A DNA stretch of 64,000 bases from an uncultured Monoglobus sp. (lineage in GTDB: Bacteria > Bacillota > Clostridia > Monoglobales > Monoglobaceae), in the NCBI GenBank assembly GCA_947624305.1, contig CANQKC010000013.1, positions 1 through 64,000 on the forward strand, read 5' to 3'. The notes beneath the pieces are model-generated. The model was given only the letters and a program-made list of their open reading frames with translations. It did no database searches and was not told where the DNA came from. A program made the position numbers and the translations under genes. How positions within the stretch are numbered: position 1 is the stretch's first letter; each line of letters opens with the position of its first letter. Shown here piece after piece: positions 1 to 7,750 of this stretch.

Positions 1-54
1 ACATTTTACTTCTCCTCTCGTGTTTATTATTTTAACATATTTCCATTTTTCTGT

Positions 55-153
55 CTACTTTTTTAGTATACATCCAGTTATTATACAACTAATGCCAAAG
101 ATAAAAAACATTGCTATTATTTTGAGTGCAATAATTGCGGAAGTCATATTCAT
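55..153 (-). CDS. possible 32-residue membrane peptide
   Basis: A short reading frame starting MNMTSAII is almost entirely one hydrophobic segment followed by two lysines, as in small single-pass membrane peptides. The upstream GGGGTAAT is only a weak ribosome-binding site, and the frame can be extended upstream through repeat DNA without a better start. It may be a chance frame. No function can be given. Confidence 0.25.
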   Translation of the reverse strand: MNMTSAIIALKIIAMFFIFGISCIITGCILKK

Positions 154-238
154 ATTACCCCGAATATCACAGTTGAATAAATTGATTTGAAATAAAGCAC
201 TCCAAAACTGAATACACGCCTTCGGTTGCGATAGCCGT

Positions 239-257
239 GGGCGGATAATATCCGCCC
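239..257. repeat. GGGCGGATA/TATCCGCCC palindrome
   Basis: A perfect 9-bp inverted repeat around one base, followed by CCTAC. The same GC-rich motif recurs near 7.24, 32.3 and 36.29 kb within composite intergenic repeats, so this is a member of a dispersed family rather than a terminator (no T-run). Confidence 0.7.
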
Positions 258-330
258 CTACAAGTAGGAAAAATATGAAACTTGGCACGAAGCATCAGGT
301 GCTTCCTGCGATTTATATGGAGGAATAGAG

Positions 331-531
331 ATGTCGGTAAGTATAAATCATCCGTGCACAATGTGTAAAAATGCTATCCCGATCACAGGCAGTTACGGGA
401 TGTCGAGATGTAAGGCGTTTCCCAATGGTAAACCGCCCGAGTTCCTTTTGTCAAATATTGATGTAAGGCAGCTTAAAGAATGCAATAACGGATATAAATA
501 TGAGTATGACGGCTCACCGAAAGTGGGATAA
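331..531 (+). CDS. small cysteine-containing protein, unknown function
   Basis: A 66-residue protein preceded by a strong GGAGGAATAGAG ribosome-binding site. It has four cysteines, a CxxC (CTMC, residues 10-13), one near residue 28 and one in the C-terminal ECNNGYKYE segment, which suggests metal binding or a small zinc-ribbon fold. A UUCG-loop terminator follows about 75 bp downstream, so it appears to be a single-gene transcript. It has no signal peptide. Similar short proteins with a CNNG-type ending are common in Clostridia, often near phage genes (recalled, not searched). It may belong with the phage structural cassette that starts at 880. Confidence 0.65.
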   Translation: MSVSINHPCTMCKNAIPITGSYGMSRCKAFPNGKPPEFLLSNIDVRQLKECNNGYKYEYDGSPKVG

Positions 532-604
532 AAATAAGCACTTGGAAGTAGTCGGTTTGACTTACCGGGAATAACAGAAACGCGGGATTTTAATAAAAAT
601 ATTG

Positions 605-627
605 GCACATCTTCGGGTGTGCTTTTA
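605..627 (+). terminator. intrinsic terminator with UUCG loop
   Basis: Seven-base-pair stem (GCACATC / GGTGTGC, one G-U pair) closed by a TTCG tetraloop and followed by TTTTATTA. It lies downstream of the small cysteine protein. Confidence 0.7.
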
Positions 628-654
628 TTATGCAAAAAATCATGGAAAGAGTTG

Positions 655-707
655 GGGAACCCCTCTCCGTCAGGCTTTCGCCTGACACCTCTCCCCAAGG
701 GGCGAGG
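655..707. repeat. interspersed CCCTCTCC(n)CCAAGGGGCGAGG element
   Basis: Contains a GTCAGGC/GCCTGAC hairpin followed by a CTCCCCAAGGGG palindrome. Related copies are seen at 7.27-7.53, 18.36-18.48, 29.9-30.05, 32.3, 34.2-34.4 and 36.19 kb. It is a dispersed palindromic element of this genome and codes for nothing recognisable. Confidence 0.7.
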
Positions 708-761
708 CAAGCGGGCGGCGCTATGCGCCGCTCCGCGGGACGTCGAGGGCGTCGCGGGCCT

Positions 762-795
762 AGTTCCTAGGTCCTATTCCCTAGTCCCTACGTTG
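762..795 (-). repeat. heptamer array (4 x 7 bp) with CAACGT cap
   Basis: Read on the minus strand, CAACGT is followed by four 7-mers: AGGGACT, AGGGAAT, AGGACCT, AGGAACT. The cap and the 28-bp length match arrays at 7115, 29545, 32163, 34117 and 36133. It sits 85 bp before the phage-cassette start. Confidence 0.75.
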
Positions 796-879
796 TCAGC
801 CCTCGGCACATTTTTCTTACTATAATTAAATTGTGGCGGGAAGTCGCCGCGAAATTATTTTTAAGAAAGGAGCATAATT

Positions 880-1449
880 ATGCTTGGATTTGGAAACAGA
901 CGACAGACGCCCGAGGACGAGAGGTACGCGCGCTCTTATCCGCCGCGTCAGTCCGCGGAGCAGCCTTATCCGCAGGAAGGCGGCGCGGGATACGCTTACC
1001 GTCCGCAGGCCGCGCAGGGCGGGGCGCCCGAGCAGGGAATGCAGGTGCCCGCGCAGGCCGCGCAGACGGCGCGCATGTCTCAGCAGGGCCCGGCCGACCT
1101 GGAGCTCGCCGCTTATATCGACAGACGCGCCGCCGAGATCGATGCGCAGGTCAGGGAGTTCTCGCTCAAAAACCCGGACTTTGACATCAGGCGCGAGCTG
1201 CGGAACCCAAAGTTCTGCAACTATCTTTGGGGCAACGGGCTCAGCGTTGAAGACGCGTATTATCTCACCCACCGCGGCGAGACGGAGGAAAGGGCCGCGC
1301 GGCCCGCGCCGGAGAAGAGAATTGCCGAAAACGGAACGTCAAAGCCCGGCGGCAGCGGCGTGGTGAAAAAGAACCCCGAGGATATGAGCGACGAAGAGGT
1401 CGACGATATTATCAGACGCGTCCGCAAGGGCGAGAAGATCTCGTTTTAG
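880..1449 (+). CDS. putative phage scaffold-like protein
   Basis: A 189-residue hydrophilic protein immediately upstream of the major capsid gene (44-bp gap), the usual place for a scaffold or capsid-assembly protein. Residues 1-70 are rich in Q, P, G and A and probably disordered. A helical segment follows (about 75-130: IDRRAAEID to VEDAYYL), and the tail is acidic then basic (MSDEEVDDIIRRVRKGEKISF region), as in many scaffolds whose C-terminal helix contacts capsid protein. The AAGGAG ribosome-binding site fixes the start. The scaffold role is inferred from position and composition only. Confidence 0.6.
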   Translation: MLGFGNRRQTPEDERYARSYPPRQSAEQPYPQEGGAGYAYRPQAAQGGAPEQGMQVPAQAAQTARMSQQGPADLELAAYIDRRAAEIDAQVREFSLKNPDFDIRRELRNPKFCNYLWGNGLSVEDAYYLTHRGETEERAARPAPEKRIAENGTSKPGGSGVVKKNPEDMSDEEVDDIIRRVRKGEKISF

Positions 1450-1493
1450 GACGGATAGATCCGCCAATCAAAAATTTTTACGGAGGTATATTT

Positions 1494-2726
1494 ATGAGTA
1501 TTAATTACAACACCCAGACAACGACCACCAACCGCGTGGGAAACAATGTCACTCCCGAGATGAAGGCGTATTACGACAGACAGATGATCCGCTTCGCGAG
1601 CCCCAAGCTGGTTCACGCGCAGTTCGGACAGAGCAAGCCCATTCCCAAGGGCTCGGGCAAGACGATCGAGTTCCGCCGCTTCAGCCCGCTTCCCAAGGCG
1701 ATGAAGCCGCTGACCGAGGGCGTTACTCCCAAGGGCAATCAGCTCAACGTTACCACGGTCGAGTCGACTGTCGATCAGTACGGCGACTATGTGACGCTGT
1801 CCGATATGCTGACGCTCTCGGCGATCGACAACGTTATCGTCGAGACACAGAACGTGCTGGGAGATCAGGCGGGCAGAACGCTCGACACGGTTATCCGCGA
1901 GAAGATCAACGCGGGCACCAACGTTCAGTACGGCGACGGCAAGGCCGACAGAAACGTGCTTGTCGGCGGCCAGGAGAGCGGCAACGACTATCTCAGCGTG
2001 GCGGCGGTCAAGAGAGCGGTCGCAACGCTCAAGCGCAACAACGCCCAGCCCATCAAGGACGGCTGCTATGTGGCGATCATTCATCCCGACGTGGCGAACG
2101 ATCTTACCAACGATCCCGAATGGAAGGCCGTTAAGCAGAACGTTGACCCCAAGGATTGGTACAACGGCACGATCGGCAAGATCCACGGAGTTGTTTTCGT
2201 GGAGTCGACCGAGGCGAAGGTTTTCAGAGCCGAGCCGCTGCGCAGGATGGCGAACATCACGATCGGCGACCCCGAGTCTCTGACGGTCGGCGCGGTGTCG
2301 GGCAAGGTCATCACCGTGAGAGAGGAAATAGCCTCGGGCGACGCGACGGCGCTCAGCGGCAGAACCATTCAGATAAACGGCTTTGACTACACGATAGCCT
2401 CGGCGACAGCCGGCGATCCCGGAGCGGCAAAGATCACCGTCAGCGAGACTCTGAGCCCCACTGTGGTTCCCGGTTCGATCATCTATCCCGCGGGCGCGGG
2501 CAAGGACGGCAGGGACATCTACTCCACGCTGTTCATCGGTCAGAACGCCTACGGCGTCACCAATATCACGGGCGGCGGCCTTGAGACGATCATCAAGCAG
2601 AAGGGCAGCGCCGGCACGGGCGATCCTCTCGATCAGAGAAGCACCGTCGGCTGGAAGGCGACGCAGACCGCGGAGATTCTTTCACCCGAATTCATGGTGA
2701 GAGTCGAGACGACTTGCAGCTATTAA
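1494..2726 (+). CDS. phage major capsid protein, N4-gp56 family
   Basis: A 410-residue protein whose N-terminal half has the characteristic N4-gp56 pattern: an early KAYYDRQMIRFA helix, a KGSGKTIEFRR strand, LTEGVTP, then TVDQYGDYVTLSDML and GRTLDTVI. This family forms the HK97-fold shell of many podoviruses and siphoviruses. Residues from about 270 to 330 look like an inserted beta-rich domain (ALSGRTIQINGFDYTIASA), replacing the simple loop of the family. The GGAGG site is well placed. It lies between the scaffold-like gene and small head genes in one operon. Codon use and GC content match the host genes around it, which suggests long residence. Confidence 0.9.
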   Translation: MSINYNTQTTTTNRVGNNVTPEMKAYYDRQMIRFASPKLVHAQFGQSKPIPKGSGKTIEFRRFSPLPKAMKPLTEGVTPKGNQLNVTTVESTVDQYGDYVTLSDMLTLSAIDNVIVETQNVLGDQAGRTLDTVIREKINAGTNVQYGDGKADRNVLVGGQESGNDYLSVAAVKRAVATLKRNNAQPIKDGCYVAIIHPDVANDLTNDPEWKAVKQNVDPKDWYNGTIGKIHGVVFVESTEAKVFRAEPLRRMANITIGDPESLTVGAVSGKVITVREEIASGDATALSGRTIQINGFDYTIASATAGDPGAAKITVSETLSPTVVPGSIIYPAGAGKDGRDIYSTLFIGQNAYGVTNITGGGLETIIKQKGSAGTGDPLDQRSTVGWKATQTAEILSPEFMVRVETTCSY

Positions 2727-2742
2727 TAAGGAGGCGGCGAAA

Positions 2743-2994
2743 ATGGCAATGACAAAAAAACAGAAGCAGGAAGCGGAGCTTGAGGCGTTCTATGACGAGC
2801 TTGTTCCGGTGATGCTGGTTAAGGACAACTGGAAACACAAAGACGATCTCACCGTTACGGTCAACGGAGTCAACTATCAGATCAAGCGCGGCGAGAGCGT
2901 CATGGTCCCCCGCAAGGTCGCATTGGCCGTGGAGCGCGCCGACAGGCAGGCGGCAGCCGCCGAAAAATATATCGACAGCCTCAAAGAGGCGTAG
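2743..2994 (+). CDS. small phage head protein, unknown
   Basis: An 83-residue protein 16 bp after the capsid gene, with a GGAGGCG site. It is charged, begins with a KKQKQEAELEAFYDELVPVML helix and has a short beta segment (VTVNGVNYQIKRG) followed by VPRKVALAVERADRQ. The NGVNYQIKRGESVMVPR pattern is common in short proteins downstream of N4-gp56 capsid genes (recalled). It may be a head-decoration or completion protein, but no motif proves this. Confidence 0.65.
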   Translation: MAMTKKQKQEAELEAFYDELVPVMLVKDNWKHKDDLTVTVNGVNYQIKRGESVMVPRKVALAVERADRQAAAAEKYIDSLKEA

Positions 2995-3008
2995 GGTGGT
3001 GAGGCGGT

Positions 3009-3785
3009 TTGAAACTTTTAAAGGCGATCGAGACAGCCGACGCCCTGAGCCCGAACAGCTTTGAGCTTGAGGAAAAGCTGGGCTGGTGCAATGAGGTGTC
3101 GCTGTCGCTGCGCCGTCATGTGAAAAAGTATTACGAGATCATGGAGACCCGCGTGACCTGCCGGGGCGAGCTTGAGATGCCGCCCGAAATTCCAATCGAC
3201 AGAGTCGAGGCGGCGTACCTGAACGGAAGGTTTTTGACCCGCGCCGACCTGCGCAGCCTGCCGTTCATGGCGGGAGCCGAGCTTTGGAGGTGTTACGGAG
3301 TGTTGTTCGGCACTCCGAGGACGCTCAGGCTCGTTTATCTGACCATGCCCGAGGAGGTCGAGAACATTTGTGTCGAGGGCGAATTCAATATCAGCGAGAG
3401 CAAGATCGAGGGCTTTATGCTGCCTTTTAAGAAGGGCGACGAAATCGTGTGCGAGATGCCCGACGATCCGGAGTTCGAGCCGGCGCGGACGTATGTCTAT
3501 GACAACGACGGCGAAAACCTTTGGCTCACGGACGATATTTTCAAGCCGGAGACCGGCGCGAAGCTTGTGATAAAGCGGGTGATATGCGACGAGACCGAGG
3601 TCGAGGCACCCTATGACCGCATGTATGTCGAGTATCTGCTGGCGAAGATCGCGCTGTATCAACACGACTACGACACCTATTCGAGCCACATGATACAGTA
3701 TAACAATATTTATGACGAGTGCAAAAGAGACTACAAAACGCGGAACCCGCTTAACGATCTCGCGCGTTTTAAAAATTACTGGTAG
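3009..3785 (+). CDS. putative phage head-tail adaptor protein
   Basis: A 258-residue protein starting TTG or ATG-like just after a GGTGGTGAGG site. The N-terminal 50 residues are helical (NSFELEEKLGWCNEVSLSLRR), the centre is beta-rich with acidic loops, and the C-terminal 60 residues are helical (YVEYLLAKIALYQHDYDTYSSHM, ending NPLNDLARFKNYW). That helical-beta-helical outline and its place three genes after the capsid fit a neck or adaptor protein like the gp4/gp11 proteins of podoviruses. I cannot assign a family from motifs alone. The next gene starts 13 bp later. Confidence 0.55.
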   Translation: MKLLKAIETADALSPNSFELEEKLGWCNEVSLSLRRHVKKYYEIMETRVTCRGELEMPPEIPIDRVEAAYLNGRFLTRADLRSLPFMAGAELWRCYGVLFGTPRTLRLVYLTMPEEVENICVEGEFNISESKIEGFMLPFKKGDEIVCEMPDDPEFEPARTYVYDNDGENLWLTDDIFKPETGAKLVIKRVICDETEVEAPYDRMYVEYLLAKIALYQHDYDTYSSHMIQYNNIYDECKRDYKTRNPLNDLARFKNYW

Positions 3786-3797
3786 GAGGGATGAGCA

Positions 3798-5495
3798 GTG
3801 TATTTGCCTGCGGCGGCTCAAAAGAGCGAAAACAAAAAGGTCGATATCCTGAGCTTTTTCGGATACGACCAAAGAAATAAAATTGACGACAGAGAGCTCG
3901 GAGAGATGCTCAATATGTCGTCCGACGCGGCGCCGTGCCTCGCGCCCAGAAAGCCGCGGCGGCATATCGCTTCCGCGGAGGGCATAACCGCGGTCACTCT
4001 TCCGGAATATTCGCCGGGCGAGCTTGACTCGTTTACCGGGGTCGCGGGGAGGCGGTTCTGGTACAAGGGAAAGGCTGCTTTGGGCGCGGAGCTGACGGAC
4101 GACGAAAAGTCGATCGTTGACTTTGGCGGAAACATATGCATCTTCCCCGACAAGGTGTATTATCGCTATCTGCCCGACCCCGATACGGGAGAGGTAAGAA
4201 ACGAGCTCCGATCGATGGCGAGAAGCGTCACGGTCACGGACCCCGCGCTCAACACATACTATGACGAGATCGGCGGTATATACAGAGCCTCGATCCGCAA
4301 GAGCGGCGCGGGCTTTGACAAGGTGTTCAAGGCCGGAGACAGCATTGTGATCTCGGGCGCAAGCATAGAGAGCAACAACACGTTCGTGGCGGACAGCAGA
4401 AAAAAGTTCGCCTCGGACACCGCAATCGTCAGCGTGGTCATAAAGGAAGTTGAGAGCGACGAGATCTCGCTGCTGATGCACAACAAAAGCGGCGGATACG
4501 CGTTCTTTGACAGCTGCGTGAACAGAGGGCCGCTCAAGATCGAGACATATATTCCCGACATTTCCCGCGCCTGCGTTCACAACAACCGTTTGTTCGGCGC
4601 GTCGGAAAACGGCGAATATATCTACGCCTCAAAGCTTGGCGACTGCTTTAATTTCACGTCCTTCCAGGGGCTCGGCGACGACAGCTGGTACAGCGAGGTC
4701 GGCACGCCCGGCGGATTCACCGCGATCGTGAGCTACCGCTCGGCTGTGGTCGCGTTCAAGCGGGACTATATCCACCATATTTACGGCGACTCGCCGAAAA
4801 ACTTCTCGATCCCCAAGCAAACCTTGAGCGGCGCTCTTGACGGCAAGAGCGTCGCCGAGGTGGGAGGCGTGCTGTATTACATGGCGGCTGACGGGTTTTA
4901 CGAGTACAGCGGCGGCGAGCCGGAAAGGATAAGCGCCCCGATAAAAACAATTTTTAAGTCCTGCAAAAGCGGCACTGACGGGCGGAGCTATTTCGCCTGC
5001 GCGACGGATCGCAACGGGAAGTCGTCACTGCTCGTGTATAATCCGAAGCTCAATCTCTGGCACCGCGAGGACGACACGAAGTTTGTGGACTTTGTCCGCC
5101 GGGGCGAGCGGCTGTACGGGGTGACGGAGACCGATATGTATATGCTCGGCGACGACGAGAACGAGAGCGGAGAGGTAATAAGATGGTGCGTGGTATCCAA
5201 AAAATTCACTCTTGAGGATTTTGACTTCAAGAGCGTTAACGCCGTCTGTATCCGCCTTGAGACCGGTTCCGAGACGCGCATAAGGGTCAGCTTCGCAGCC
5301 GACGATGACGATTTCAGGCTTTGCGGCGAGATCGAGAGCGAGGGCAAAGGCTTTCTCGTTCACCGCGTTCCGGTGCGCCTCAGAAAATGCGACAGCTTCC
5401 GCGTGATGCTTGAGGGTGAGGGCGAGGCGGTGGTCCACGATATTGAAATGATAACCTATACGGGAGGAAGAACGAATGTCGAACATATCAGATAA
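3798..5495 (+). CDS. phage tail protein, propeller-like (tail tubular B / P22 gp10 type)
   Basis: A 565-residue protein that starts at GTG, chosen because TAGGAGGG lies 8 bp upstream. After about 100 residues it shows repeated short beta units: VHNNRLFGASENGEYIYAS, GFTAIVSYRSAVVAFKRDYIH, AEVGGVLYYMAADGFYEYSGG, SLLVYNPKLNLWHRED and GERLYGVTETDMYML. Such NNRLFGA and NGVLYYMAxDGFYxYSGG repeats are typical of the beta-propeller tail-hub proteins of podoviruses (T7 gp12, P22 gp10). The C-terminal 90 residues form another beta domain. The last 20 bp overlap the next gene, showing translational coupling. The propeller call is by motif rhythm, not by alignment. Confidence 0.6.
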   Translation: MYLPAAAQKSENKKVDILSFFGYDQRNKIDDRELGEMLNMSSDAAPCLAPRKPRRHIASAEGITAVTLPEYSPGELDSFTGVAGRRFWYKGKAALGAELTDDEKSIVDFGGNICIFPDKVYYRYLPDPDTGEVRNELRSMARSVTVTDPALNTYYDEIGGIYRASIRKSGAGFDKVFKAGDSIVISGASIESNNTFVADSRKKFASDTAIVSVVIKEVESDEISLLMHNKSGGYAFFDSCVNRGPLKIETYIPDISRACVHNNRLFGASENGEYIYASKLGDCFNFTSFQGLGDDSWYSEVGTPGGFTAIVSYRSAVVAFKRDYIHHIYGDSPKNFSIPKQTLSGALDGKSVAEVGGVLYYMAADGFYEYSGGEPERISAPIKTIFKSCKSGTDGRSYFACATDRNGKSSLLVYNPKLNLWHREDDTKFVDFVRRGERLYGVTETDMYMLGDDENESGEVIRWCVVSKKFTLEDFDFKSVNAVCIRLETGSETRIRVSFAADDDDFRLCGEIESEGKGFLVHRVPVRLRKCDSFRVMLEGEGEAVVHDIEMITYTGGRTNVEHIR

Positions 5496-6696
5496 AACAA
5501 AGAACAGCCGCGCGCAGGTTGACGTTCCGCGCCGTCCCGACGGCATGGTGGGCGTTCGCGCCACTCTGAGGAACATGGGCATCGACAACAGCCTTATCGG
5601 CTACAACGAGGCGAACAAAACCGTCACTCTGGGAGGCCGCGAGCTTATGAAGCCGCAGTATATCAACGAGCAGGCGGGAATTTCATACTCGATGCCCGCC
5701 GATATTCAGAGGAGCGTGGCGAATTTTTACTCAAACACAAACAACCCGGTGGTCAGGGTCTCGGACGCGTACGGCAATTACGCCGGCAGATACGGCCTTT
5801 CGGCTGACGCGCTGGGCTACTCAAACGGCGTCGTCACAGTTGGAGGAAGGCCGATAGACACGCTTTATATCGACGACGACGGCAAGGCGTGGGCGTTCAG
5901 AAACGACGTTGAGGCGGCGGCTGAGGAATACGCCCGCTCGCTGGGCGTTCGGTCGCCCAACGAGATTTTGGAGGAGTATAACAACGAGTATTTGCCGCAA
6001 ATCGAAAGCCTCAGCCGCTCGATCATGAACCGGGACGAGTTTTCATACGACCCCGGGAGCGATCCTGTCTATCAGGCGTATCGCGAGCAGTATCTTTTGA
6101 ACGCCGACCGCGCCGCGCGCGACACGATGGCAGATTACGCGGGCCTGACAGGAGGCTACGCGAACTCGGCTGCCGTCACCGCGGCGGCGCTTACACAGCA
6201 GTATTATATGAGCCGGCTTTCCTCAATGATACCGCAGCTTGCTGCGGACGCTTACGAGAGATATTCGAGCGACATAGACCGCGACACCGAGATGCTCGGC
6301 AGCATGATCGATCTTTACGACAAGGCCTACGGCAACGCGTACTCGGCGAACAACAAGGCGATAAGCTACGCGAACTCGTCACTCTCGAGCAACGCCGCGA
6401 GGGACGAGAGGGCCTATGAGCGGGCCTGGGACGAAATGCTGAAAAATCAGGAATACGACTGGACCGAGAGGCAGAACAGCCAGGACTACAACTGGACGGA
6501 CGTGCTTAACGGACAGCAGTCGCGGTCGAACGAGCTTGACATAGAGAACTCGGCGGCTGAGAACCTGATGCAGAGCATATACGCGGGCTATTACGAGAGC
6601 CTGCTGCGCGCGCAGCTCGAGGGCGACAGACTGAACAACCGTCTGACGCAGGAGCGGATAAACCAGCTGATTATTCAGAATATGCTGGGATTATAA
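5476..6696 (+). CDS. phage structural protein with long helical C-terminus
   Basis: A 406-residue protein, last gene of the cassette. Residues about 12-150 contain two motifs like those of copper-amine-oxidase-N/phage repeat domains (GVRATLRNMGIDNSLIGYN, then TVGGRPIDTLYID). Residues 190-260 carry DPVYQAYREQYLLNADRAA and YAGLTGGYANSAAVTAAA, a segment I recall from virion proteins of many Clostridia phages. The remainder is helical and ends QERINQLIIQNMLGL. An ejection or internal virion protein is plausible for a podovirus, but this is inference. It overlaps the upstream gene by 20 bp and is followed directly by a strong terminator. Confidence 0.65.
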   Translation: MSNISDKTKNSRAQVDVPRRPDGMVGVRATLRNMGIDNSLIGYNEANKTVTLGGRELMKPQYINEQAGISYSMPADIQRSVANFYSNTNNPVVRVSDAYGNYAGRYGLSADALGYSNGVVTVGGRPIDTLYIDDDGKAWAFRNDVEAAAEEYARSLGVRSPNEILEEYNNEYLPQIESLSRSIMNRDEFSYDPGSDPVYQAYREQYLLNADRAARDTMADYAGLTGGYANSAAVTAAALTQQYYMSRLSSMIPQLAADAYERYSSDIDRDTEMLGSMIDLYDKAYGNAYSANNKAISYANSSLSSNAARDERAYERAWDEMLKNQEYDWTERQNSQDYNWTDVLNGQQSRSNELDIENSAAENLMQSIYAGYYESLLRAQLEGDRLNNRLTQERINQLIIQNMLGL

Positions 6697-6703
6697 TAAA
6701 AAC

Positions 6704-6736
6704 ATCACCCGCCGATTTAAAAGCGGGTGATATTTT
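6704..6736 (+). terminator. terminator of the phage cassette
   Basis: Nine-base-pair perfect stem ATCACCCGC / GCGGGTGAT with a 10-nt loop followed by ATTTTAATTT. It closes the structural operon 8 bp after its last stop codon. Confidence 0.85.
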
Positions 6737-6802
6737 AATTTGCGCGAATTTTACGGTTTTTTTGCCGATTTTATTATTTTGCAAATATTTTCAAAAAAAT
6801 TA

Positions 6803-6831
6803 TTGACAAGCAAAATGTGTTATGTTAAAAT
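6803..6831 (+). promoter_or_regulatory. strong sigma-A promoter with extended -10
   Basis: TTGACA, a 17-bp spacer and TAAAAT preceded by TGT (extended -10). It drives about 100 nt of leader before the 47-residue frame at 6941. The leader holds an inverted pair (GTATCAAA near 6862 and TTTGATAC near 6917) enclosing a smaller hairpin, so it may be structured. Confidence 0.8.
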
Positions 6832-6940
6832 ATCAGTGGTTGAAAATGTTGATTAGTTATTGTATCAAATTTCTTATCCGTTTCTTGGACGGGTAGGTCA
6901 TTTTGGTACTTTTTTATTTTGATACGGAGAAGGGAACAAA

Positions 6941-7084
6941 ATGAAAAGACGGAAAAACTACGCATATGGCCCCGCGGCACAAATTTTGTCGGGGGGGGGC
7001 AGACACTTTAATAATTCCGCCGCCGCGGATTACGCGGCCCGCGGCGTAGTTTTCGCGCATTTAAATAAGGATCATACGGCATAG
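6941..7084 (+). CDS. 47-residue KNY-type peptide containing a G9 tract
   Basis: A short frame starting MKRRKNYAYGPAAQIL with a GGAGAAGGGA ribosome-binding site and a strong promoter 110 bp upstream. Its opening resembles the peptide at 10403 (M-x3-KNY-x-x-(P)-A-x-I), so both probably belong to the same family of short Clostridia peptides of unknown role. Nine consecutive G residues (6991-6999) encode Ser-Gly-Gly-Gly. One extra G would shift the frame and end the peptide a few codons later. After residue 26 the sequence is alanine-rich and less typical, so the frame may already be shifted relative to the ancestral peptide. Confidence 0.5.
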   Translation: MKRRKNYAYGPAAQILSGGGRHFNNSAAADYAARGVVFAHLNKDHTA

Positions 7085-7114
7085 GGACCATTGCGTCCCT
7101 ATGCCGTTTAACGT

Positions 7115-7142
7115 AGGGATTAGTAATTAGCGAATAGCGAAT
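7115..7142 (+). repeat. heptamer array (4 x 7 bp)
   Basis: AACGT followed by AGGGATT, AGTAATT, AGCGAAT, AGCGAAT. Same 28-bp architecture as the arrays 5' of the SLH genes. Confidence 0.8.
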
Positions 7143-7543
7143 AGTCCCGCCACCCGTTTGACTCGCACCCAATCCGTAGGGGACGGCGCCCTCGACGTCC
7201 CTAAAGGCTCCCCTACGAATGTAGTACGCAAAACACCGTAGGGGCGGATATTATCTGTCCGCAAAAACGCCTCCCTCTTTGAGGGAGGGGGACCGCGATA
7301 GCGGTGGAGGGAGTAAGCGCGTCAATCTCCCTCAGTCGCCTTCGGCGACAGCTCCCTCCCGGAGGGAGCCGTAAATTGAGATCGCCACGTTCTAATCACT
7401 ATGTTCGTAGAGCCGGATGCCCATCTCCGTCTGCGGCAAGCCGCAGCCACCTCCTCCGAGGAGGAGGCAGAAATCCGCGCGCTTGGCTCCCCTTCCGGAG
7501 GAGGGGGGAGCTGTCAGGCAAAGCCTGACTGAGGGGGGTACCT

Positions 7544-7571
7544 AATCACTATTCACTAATCGCTAATCACT
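7544..7571 (-). repeat. heptamer array (4 x 7 bp), inverted
   Basis: On the minus strand, AACAT is followed by AGTGATT, AGCGATT, AGTGAAT, AGTGATT. It is inverted relative to the array at 7115. Confidence 0.8.
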
Positions 7572-7750
7572 ATGTTCGTAGGGCCGGATGCCCACATCCG
7601 GCTGTGGGACGTCGAGGGCGCCGTCCCCTACGAATGTAGTACGCAAAACACCGTAGGGAATGTGGTAATTCCACACCTTATGACGGGTAAACACAAACCA
7701 CGAAAAAAATAAAATAATATAAAATTTTAAAGAAAGAAAGGGATTCAAAA

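Larger units (their letters stand above)
7085..7750. repeat. 666-bp composite of dispersed repeats, no gene
   Basis: Holds two heptamer arrays (7115-7142 and 7544-7571, opposite orientations), several GTAGGGG(C/A)GG-type units, GACGTCGAGGGCGCCGTCCCCTAC palindromic parts (near 7185 and 7610), and two copies of the CTCCCTC(n)GAGGGAG element. The ACGAATGTAGTACGCAAAAC string occurs twice (about 7215 and 7631). The frame at 7304-7528 is repeat-derived and not a gene. Any promoter of the next gene must lie in the last 100 bp, but no clear -35/-10 pair is visible. Confidence 0.75.

Noticed and set aside
3018-4580. 520-codon minus-strand frame antisense to the phage genes
   Set aside because: It lies opposite two well-supported genes with good ribosome-binding sites and a regular operon. 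GC-rich codons create long antisense frames here, and its translation is low-complexity and Arg/Val-rich.
6831-6940. Leader of the 47-residue peptide considered as a known riboswitch
   Set aside because: Inverted pairs are present, but no consensus of a known riboswitch class can be recognised.
7304-7528. 74-codon frame MEGVSASISLSRLRRQ
   Set aside because: Composed entirely of dispersed palindromic repeats; similar frames arise at other copies.
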